The notes beneath the pieces were generated by a model that was given only the letters and a program-made list of their open reading frames with translations, was not told where the DNA came from and searched no databases. Of a stretch of DNA of 12,917 nt, positions 5,511 to 11,247 are shown piece after piece (within the stretch, counting starts at the first letter, position 1; each line of letters opens with the position of its first letter). Source of the DNA: an uncultured Steroidobacter sp. (lineage in GTDB: Bacteria > Pseudomonadota > Gammaproteobacteria > Steroidobacterales > Steroidobacteraceae); contig CAMLEO010000207.1 of the NCBI GenBank assembly GCA_946478975.1, positions 1 through 12,917 of the forward strand, written 5' to 3'. Made by a program: the position numbers and the translations under genes.

Positions 5511-6872
5511 GTGTCTTTTGTGAAGACCGTGACTGAAACCGACTGGCGCAAGAAGTATTTCGACAGCCTGGAATCGCTGGAACGAGAGCAAAAGCAGTTT
5601 CGCTCGCTGGAAGCGACGTTGAAACGAATGGCCGGCCGGCTGTGCACGGCCGCGCTGGGCCAGTCCCCGCGCCTGGATGAGCAGCTCAAGCGGCTGCAGA
5701 ACGCGATCCGCCGCGACGTGTCGACCGAAGAGCTCGACCAGATGACGCCGGCGCTCAGCGAAGCGATTCAATCGCTCGACGATTCCAATGCGCCGCTGCC
5801 GGTTCCAGTGGAAACACCGGTCACTCTCAACGACGACCGCGTGCGCTCGCTGATCTCCGCTTTGCTCGGCGAGTTGAAGCGCGATCCTGAGCTGGTCGCT
5901 CGCGCCGATGCCATCGACGCCAAGCTCACCGAGACGATGACGCTGGATCAGCTGTCCGACGTGCTCGCCTCGCTCAACGAGCTGGTCGCGCAGCGCATTC
6001 AGCGCATCGAAACGGCGAAGCAGGAAATCGAAGTCCTGCTCAGTCACATGGTCGGCAAGCTGGATGAGATCGGCCAGTTCGTCGCCGAGCAGAATCAAAG
6101 CCAGACGCAGTCCCAGGCCAGCAGCGAAACACTGAACGTGCAGCTGGTCGGCGAAATGAAAGCCATGGGCGAGAGCGTCGAGTCCGCCGGCGATTTACAA
6201 CAGATCCGCCGGCAGGTGCGCAGCCGGCTCGATTCCATCGAACGGCACCTGCAGGAGTTTCGCGAGCGCGAAGCGACGCTCGCTGCGGCCATGCGCGCTC
6301 GCAACGAGCAGATGCGCGAGCGCATCGCCGAGCTGGAAGGCGAAGCCAAGCGGCTGCACAGCCAGCTCAAAGACGAACAACGGCTGTCGACGCTCGACGC
6401 CTTGACGCAGATTCCCAACCGGCTCGCGTATGAGAGCCGCATCGACGAAGAAATGAAACGTTGGCACCGCTTCAAGCAGCCGACCTGCATCGCGGTGTGG
6501 GACGTGGATCATTTCAAACGCATCAACGATACATACGGCCATCGCGCCGGCGATCGCGTGATCCGCACCGTCGCCGAATGCCTCGCGCGCCGCGTGCGAT
6601 CGACCGACTTCATCGCGCGCTATGGCGGAGAAGAGTTCGTCGGCATCTTTCCTGGCACGACGCTGGAATCCGCTGCCAGACTGATGGAAGAGCTGCGACT
6701 CGCGATCAGCCAGATCGGTTTCCATTTTCGCGGCACGCCGGTTTCGATCACGGCTTCCAGCGGCGTCACCGCGCTGCTGCCCGGCGATTCGCCGGGCGCA
6801 GCCTTCGATCGCGCCGACAAGGCGCTGTATCGAGCCAAGGAAAGTGGGCGGAATCGTTGCGTGTCCTCCTAA
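5511..6872 (+). CDS. Diguanylate cyclase with helical/coiled-coil N-terminus (GGDEF)
   Basis: This 453-residue enzyme is predicted to make cyclic di-GMP from two GTP. The C-terminal GGDEF domain spans about residues 291-450. It shows DALTQIPNR (296-304), the metal-binding Asp in WDVDHFKRINDTYGH (330-344), the active-site GGEEF (372-376) and the closing ADKALYRAKESGRNR. An RSTD I-site (363-366) ends exactly five residues before GGEEF, so product inhibition is likely. Residues 1-290 are almost wholly helical with heptad-like stretches (12-45, 225-292). They have no membrane helix, PAS, GAF or receiver domain, so the protein is probably cytosolic and controlled by oligomerisation or a partner. 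The N-terminus recalls coiled-coil diguanylate cyclases such as Pseudomonas DgcP, a resemblance that needs a search. The start is GTG 5511, with an in-frame TGA at 5487 upstream; GTG 5520 is an alternative. Confidence 0.9.
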   Translation: MSFVKTVTETDWRKKYFDSLESLEREQKQFRSLEATLKRMAGRLCTAALGQSPRLDEQLKRLQNAIRRDVSTEELDQMTPALSEAIQSLDDSNAPLPVPVETPVTLNDDRVRSLISALLGELKRDPELVARADAIDAKLTETMTLDQLSDVLASLNELVAQRIQRIETAKQEIEVLLSHMVGKLDEIGQFVAEQNQSQTQSQASSETLNVQLVGEMKAMGESVESAGDLQQIRRQVRSRLDSIERHLQEFREREATLAAAMRARNEQMRERIAELEGEAKRLHSQLKDEQRLSTLDALTQIPNRLAYESRIDEEMKRWHRFKQPTCIAVWDVDHFKRINDTYGHRAGDRVIRTVAECLARRVRSTDFIARYGGEEFVGIFPGTTLESAARLMEELRLAISQIGFHFRGTPVSITASSGVTALLPGDSPGAAFDRADKALYRAKESGRNRCVSS

Positions 6873-8884
6873 AACTTTCCGTCCAAGGTCAGCATCAGCC
6901 AGTGGCCCGGGTACGCGCGTATCTGTTCGGTACGATCGAGCGTGCCGGCGCGGTTGGGCTCATAAAACTTTCGCGTCCGCAGCTCCGGGCTGTTCTGCAA
7001 CGATAGCGCCGACAGCGTCAGCTTGGTGCCGCCGAACAGACTGCGCTCGATATAAACATCCAGCGACGGACTCTTGCGCTGCCGGTCGGTTTCATTCATT
7101 CGATAGTCGGTGACCGACGATTCATACGCATACTTCACGCCCCACGCGAAATGATGGGCGGCAAGGTCATCGCGGAGCTCGGCCTTGATGACATTGCGCT
7201 TCTGGAAGTCGGACATTGGACGTTCGCGGCCGGTGAGCGGATCCGTCACTGTCGCCTGTTGAAATGTGCTGTCCACTTTCAAGCTGCCGCCCGGAACCAG
7301 TCGCCGCAGCGACAGAGCGAAGCTCACCTGCAGACCATTGAGAGAACCGCGCCCGATATTGCCCGGCGCAGCGATGTTGCTGCTGCCTTCGAGCGGCACG
7401 AGATCCACGGCATCGTCGATCCAGTCGTGATACAGGCGCGTCGCCAGCGTCGTCTGCGCGTTGAATCTGAGATCGAGCGCCAGTTCGAGGCGCCACGCAG
7501 TTTGCGGCTTCAAATCTGGATTGCCGCCGTCGACCAGGTTATCGGACAGCGACACGGCCGAGGCGAAGTCCTCGAAATCCAGCTGTCCGACGTTGCGCGC
7601 AACTCGCATGCGCAGCTGATGCTCGCGCCCGAGCGTGCGAGACAATTGCAGCGACGGCTTCACATACGCGAGATCGACGCTCTGTCGCGCGTCGCCGCTG
7701 AAATCGAGTTGGGAATATTCGGCCGCCAGGCGAGCTTCGGTGGCCCATGCTCCGACACGCCACGCATGCATCACGAAAGATTCGGCGCGACGCTCTTCGA
7801 CGCGCATGCGGCCATTGGGCACGTGAATCGTAATCCATCCGCCGTTGGCGAGAATGCGCAGATCCAGATCCGCATCCAACGTGTTGAGCGCAACTTCGCT
7901 GCCGACCTGTAGATGTTGTGACGAGGTGAGATTGCGATCGACGGTGGCGCGCAGAATGGATTCTTCTTTGTCGAGTCGCTGATCGAAGGACGATTGTTCG
8001 GTGCTTGCACCGGTGCGTCGCGCGTTATCGGCACTCGACGTGAATGTTTTGTCGGTGTGAACTGCCGTCAACTCGGCACCCCAGGGAATGCGAAACGACA
8101 CGCCCAGCTCGTTCGTTCGTTTGCTTTCCTGGTACGGAGCCGACTCGTCGCCGAGAGGCGCGCCATCGATGCCGAGGTATTGCAACGTGTTGGCCTGCTC
8201 GTAATCGGAACGATAAACCTGCCCCGTCGCGCGCACCGTGCCGCCCAACAGATCTCGCGTCAGCTCACCGTCGAGCGCCTCCTCGTCGAACTCACGCGGC
8301 GAACGTTCCTTGCGCAGCTCGGTAGGTTCGCCGTCGCCATTCATGATGCGTCGGGTGCCCGGCAGATTGCGTTCGAGCGAGTAGCCTCGTGCGCCGACGC
8401 TGTATTCGGTGCGGCCGACGCGGCCGGCCCAGGACATATAACCATTCGGCGCGGGCTGGTGCCGATTGGCATATTCGAACCCGGCGGACCAGACGCCCGC
8501 TCCCGCCGACGGCGTGCGGACGACGTTGGCGAGCACGGACTCGCCCGAAGCATTGCCGGCTGTTTGCGGCCCGCGCCAGACTTCGATGCGCACCACCTGG
8601 TCGGCTGGGATTCGTTGCAGGATGTCTTCGAGCGACTGGCTCTTCGCGCTCGGCTGCTCGCCGTCGATGAGCACATTGCCGACTGCACCGGCAAAGCCCC
8701 GACGCTCCGGGTCCAGGGTGCGCAACGTGAAACTCGGCAGTCGCTGCAACATATCCAGCGCCGTGCGCGGTGCGAATTGCGAAAAATAGGCAGCTTCATA
8801 ACGAAGCGGCGTTCCGGTCAGCTCATCGGCGCCTGCCTGTGGGGTGCCGATGATCAATGCGATCACTGCGATTCTCGCCAGCAT
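6869..8884 (-). CDS. TonB-dependent outer-membrane receptor
   Basis: This 671-residue protein is an energy-coupled importer of the outer membrane. A signal peptide (MLARIAVIALIIGTPQAGA) is cleaved near residue 19-20. The plug domain follows, at about residues 28-125, with RTALDMLQRLPSF, NVLIDGEQPSAKSQSLEDIL and RIPADQVVRIEVWRG, a hallmark plug end. The rest is a beta barrel with alternating amphipathic strands, the typical NPDLKPQTAWRLELALD near residue 480, and a C-terminal Phe (LMLTLDGKF) expected for barrel assembly. No STN signalling domain is present, so it is a plain transporter. The start is ATG 8884, set by the signal peptide and a GGAGA site 7 bases upstream; the frame is open to 9199, but that part is not protein-like. 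The ligand is unknown. It is divergent from the membrane regulator and convergent with the cyclase, overlapping it by 4 bases. Confidence 0.9.
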   Translation of the reverse strand: MLARIAVIALIIGTPQAGADELTGTPLRYEAAYFSQFAPRTALDMLQRLPSFTLRTLDPERRGFAGAVGNVLIDGEQPSAKSQSLEDILQRIPADQVVRIEVWRGPQTAGNASGESVLANVVRTPSAGAGVWSAGFEYANRHQPAPNGYMSWAGRVGRTEYSVGARGYSLERNLPGTRRIMNGDGEPTELRKERSPREFDEEALDGELTRDLLGGTVRATGQVYRSDYEQANTLQYLGIDGAPLGDESAPYQESKRTNELGVSFRIPWGAELTAVHTDKTFTSSADNARRTGASTEQSSFDQRLDKEESILRATVDRNLTSSQHLQVGSEVALNTLDADLDLRILANGGWITIHVPNGRMRVEERRAESFVMHAWRVGAWATEARLAAEYSQLDFSGDARQSVDLAYVKPSLQLSRTLGREHQLRMRVARNVGQLDFEDFASAVSLSDNLVDGGNPDLKPQTAWRLELALDLRFNAQTTLATRLYHDWIDDAVDLVPLEGSSNIAAPGNIGRGSLNGLQVSFALSLRRLVPGGSLKVDSTFQQATVTDPLTGRERPMSDFQKRNVIKAELRDDLAAHHFAWGVKYAYESSVTDYRMNETDRQRKSPSLDVYIERSLFGGTKLTLSALSLQNSPELRTRKFYEPNRAGTLDRTEQIRAYPGHWLMLTLDGKF

Positions 8885-8944
8885 GGAAAGTCTCCGTCCG
8901 CGCGTTACTCGCGCCGGCGGCCGTTTTGCTGCGTGCGACCGGCA

Positions 8945-8950
8945 ATCACA
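8945..8950 (-). promoter_or_regulatory. Possible -10 element for the receptor gene
   Basis: Read on the minus strand, TGTGAT (8950-8945) matches the -10 consensus at 4 of 6. It lies 11 bases after the CTGTTAG half-site of the tandem array, the spacing at which PhoB-type activators replace a -35 element. No good -35 is visible. It lies about 60 bases before the receptor start. This call is inference. Confidence 0.25.
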
Positions 8951-8951
8951 A

Positions 8952-8990
8952 TGGACAGCGGCTAACAGGCAGCTCACAGCCATCTCACAA
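8952..8990 (-). promoter_or_regulatory. Tandem half-site array (OmpR/PhoB-type box) upstream of the receptor
   Basis: On the minus strand four 7-base half-sites follow each other: TTGTGAG (8990-8984), CTGTGAG (8979-8973), CTGTTAG (8968-8962) and CTGTCCA (8958-8952). Their starts are 11, 11 and 10 bases apart, one helical turn, with 4-, 4- and 3-base spacers. OmpR/PhoB-family winged-helix proteins bind exactly such head-to-tail repeats, and the sites resemble the pho box half-site CTGTCAT. The likely binders are the adjacent winged-helix membrane regulator or a PhoB homologue. The array ends 67 bases before the receptor start. Confidence 0.5.
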
Positions 8991-9040
8991 GCTAAGTGCC
9001 TGAATGCACGGCGTCTGCGCGAGCGATCTGCCGTCGTGAG

Positions 9041-9050
9041 AACAGCTGTT
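9041..9050. promoter_or_regulatory. Perfect 10-bp palindrome before the membrane regulator gene
   Basis: AACAGCTGTT reads the same on both strands. It lies 16 bases before the regulator ATG, next to a weak -10-like TATTCT (9055-9060). If that -10 is used, transcription would begin at about the A of the ATG and the palindrome would sit inside the promoter as an operator. Support is only positional. Confidence 0.25.
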
Positions 9051-9066
9051 TTGTTATTCTCGGGGC

Positions 9067-11178
9067 ATGCAGCAGCCGGCAATGGAGACAGTGCGCATCC
9101 GCTTCGGCGAGTTCGAGGCGGACCTGCGCACCCAGGAATTGCGCAAGGAGGGTCGCCTCGTGCGGCTGCCCAATCAATCGTTCCTGGTGCTGGCAGCACT
9201 GCTCCGACGCGCCGGCGATCTCGTCACCCGAGATGAGCTGCGACAGGCGCTGTGGCCGACCGAGCGCGGCGTCGATTACGACCAGGCGCTCAACGCGGCG
9301 GTCAATCGCCTACGCGAGGCGCTCCGAGATTCGGCGGACCAGCCTACATATATAGAGACGCTGCCGAGGCGGGGTTATCGGTTCGTCGGCGTCGCTGCCG
9401 CGGTTCCTCTGTCGCCGCCGGCGGAAGTCAGCCCCGCCCCCACTGAATCGGCATCGCCCCGTGCCCGCTGGCCGCTGCTGCTGCTGCTGTTACTAGCCAT
9501 CGCAATGGGCGCGATCGTGGTCGCACTGTTCGTCCGAGGAAACGCACCGGCGCCGCAGGCCCGCTCAGCACAACTCATTCCGTTCACCAGCCTGCCGGGC
9601 GAGGAACTCGCGCCGACGTTTTCGCCGGACGGCCGTCAGCTCGCGTTCGCATGGAGCGAAACCGACGCCGGCCGCGATCTGTATGTGAAATCGTTCGATG
9701 CCGAGAAGGTCGTGCGTCTGACGCAGCGGCCGGCGGAGTGGATCGCGTCGGCCTGGTCTCCGAACGGCCGTGAGCTGGCCTTTGCTCGCATGAGCGGCAC
9801 GCCCGGCGAGAGCGGCGTCTATTTGTTACCTGCGCCACTCGGTGGCGAAGAGCGCCGGCTGGTCGCCGCAACCTTCTCGGCGTCGCCGCTCACTCAGCTG
9901 GCGTGGTCGAGCGACGGAAACAATCTCATCTACTCCGCTTTCAACGACGCCGGCACGATGAGCCTGCATCAGCTGTCCGTTGCGACGTTGCAATCCACCG
10001 AGCTGCCAATCGCCGCGCCCTGCTGGGATGTGGGCAGCCCGGCGCTGGCACGTGACGAGCGACGCCTGGCATTTGTTTGCACTTCGAGCGTCGGTGTTTA
10101 CGCCATCTACACCAGCGCTCGCGATGGCTCCGACGCCAAAGCACTGACCCAAGTGCTCGGCGTTCCCAGAGGCATCGCCTGGTCCGCGGACAATAGTCAC
10201 ATCGTGTTTGCAAACGATGCCGGCGACGGCGGAGCGCTGTGGCAAGTGGATCTCGACGGCAATGTGACTCGCCTGCCCTTCGGCGAAGAAGCAAGCACGC
10301 CGACCGTATCGAGCAGCGGACAGATTGCATACGCCCGCGGCAGCGAGCGCCTGGACATCTGGCGCATCGATCTGGATGCCATGCCCAGCGCCGCCGCGCA
10401 ACCGTTGATCTCTTCAACGCGGCGACAAATGAATGCGCGGATCTCACCTGACGGTACGCGCATCGCGTTTCAATCCGATCGCTCCGGCAGTTCGGAAATC
10501 TGGATTGCGAATGCCGACGGCGGCAATCCCGTGCGCATCAGCTCGTTCGGCGGGCCCCTATCCGGCGCGCCCAGCTGGTGTAGCGATGGCAAGCGGCTCG
10601 CGTTCGATTCGCGGGCAGCACATCGCTCGGCGCTCTATGTCGCCGACATCAACGAGCGCGTGGTGCGAGAGATTGCCACGTCGGTCGACAATCTCGCCTT
10701 GCCGGCATGGTCGGCCAACTGCCAATGGCTGGTGGCCAGCGACGGCAACAATCGTTTGTTCATCGTGCCGGCGAGCGGCGGCAAGGCGGAACGTTTCAGC
10801 TCACAGCCGTCCTATTACGCATCGGCCGCCGGCGACGACATCATCTTCAATGTGAAGGGTGCCAGCGGCGTGCAGCTGTGGCATCGGAAGATCGGCGCCG
10901 ACGCAGAGCAGGCGCTGCCCGGAATGCCGCAGCTCTCGTATACAGACGCATGGATTGCGACTGCCACTCGCGTTTACTTCACGGCTCGTGCGAACGACGC
11001 GACGATGGTCCGAGCTTACGATCTCGCCACCGGCAGCATTCAGGATGTCACGACGCTGCCTCATCCGCCTGCGCCGCTGGGCGGGCTCGGCATGAGCGTC
11101 GCACCCGATGGCAAGTGGCTGCTGTATACGAGAAGCACGGACGCGCGGGCCGACATTATGTTGGTCGAGCCCGATTGA
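9067..11178 (+). CDS. Membrane one-component regulator: winged helix + TM + TolB/PD40 propeller (CadC/ToxR-like)
   Basis: This 703-residue protein has three parts. Residues 9-110 are an OmpR-type winged helix (LPNQSFLVLAALLRRAGDLV, then AVNRLREALRDS and the wing YIETLPRRGYRF). Residues 111-134 are a proline/alanine-rich linker. Residues 135-157 are one transmembrane helix (WPLLLLLLLAIAMGAIVVAL). The rest, predicted periplasmic, is a chain of about a dozen PD40/WD40-like blade motifs: SPDGRQLAFAW, SPNGRELAFAR, SSDGNNLIYSA, SPDGTRIAFQSDRSGSSEIW, CSDGKRLAFDS, APDGKWLLYTR. This is the CadC/ToxR topology: a DNA-binding domain tethered to the membrane, with an envelope sensor. It has no receiver domain, so it is not a classical response regulator. 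It is divergent from a TonB-dependent receptor and precedes a DUF885 gene by 69 bases. The start is ATG 9067, with ATG 9082 possible; no strong ribosome site is seen for either. Confidence 0.9.
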   Translation: MQQPAMETVRIRFGEFEADLRTQELRKEGRLVRLPNQSFLVLAALLRRAGDLVTRDELRQALWPTERGVDYDQALNAAVNRLREALRDSADQPTYIETLPRRGYRFVGVAAAVPLSPPAEVSPAPTESASPRARWPLLLLLLLAIAMGAIVVALFVRGNAPAPQARSAQLIPFTSLPGEELAPTFSPDGRQLAFAWSETDAGRDLYVKSFDAEKVVRLTQRPAEWIASAWSPNGRELAFARMSGTPGESGVYLLPAPLGGEERRLVAATFSASPLTQLAWSSDGNNLIYSAFNDAGTMSLHQLSVATLQSTELPIAAPCWDVGSPALARDERRLAFVCTSSVGVYAIYTSARDGSDAKALTQVLGVPRGIAWSADNSHIVFANDAGDGGALWQVDLDGNVTRLPFGEEASTPTVSSSGQIAYARGSERLDIWRIDLDAMPSAAAQPLISSTRRQMNARISPDGTRIAFQSDRSGSSEIWIANADGGNPVRISSFGGPLSGAPSWCSDGKRLAFDSRAAHRSALYVADINERVVREIATSVDNLALPAWSANCQWLVASDGNNRLFIVPASGGKAERFSSQPSYYASAAGDDIIFNVKGASGVQLWHRKIGADAEQALPGMPQLSYTDAWIATATRVYFTARANDATMVRAYDLATGSIQDVTTLPHPPAPLGGLGMSVAPDGKWLLYTRSTDARADIMLVEPD

Positions 11179-11203
11179 CACAGCCGCGTATCCCGAACCG
11201 ACC

Positions 11204-11224
11204 TGCCGCAGATATGATGCGGCA
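11204..11224 (+). other. Perfect 7-bp stem-loop between the regulator and DUF885 genes
   Basis: TGCCGCA (11204-11210) pairs with TGCGGCA (11218-11224) across the loop GATATGA. A TATGAT (11213-11218, 5 of 6 to the -10 consensus) lies within it, but no -35 is found 15-19 bases upstream. A TTGACA (11175-11180) is too far away. It may be an operator over a weak promoter for the DUF885 gene, or an mRNA hairpin. There is no T run, so termination is unlikely. Confidence 0.3.
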
Positions 11225-11247
11225 TCCAAACGTTCAGGAGAGCCTTG

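Noticed and set aside
7994..8965. 323-codon open frame on the plus strand opposite the receptor plug and the divergent region
   Set aside because: It is antisense to the receptor's signal peptide and plug, which are well supported, and has no recognisable product.
11175..11180. Perfect TTGACA as a -35 element for the DUF885 gene
   Set aside because: No -10-like hexamer lies 15-19 bases downstream; the nearest, TATGAT at 11213, is 32 bases away. It also includes the regulator's stop codon.
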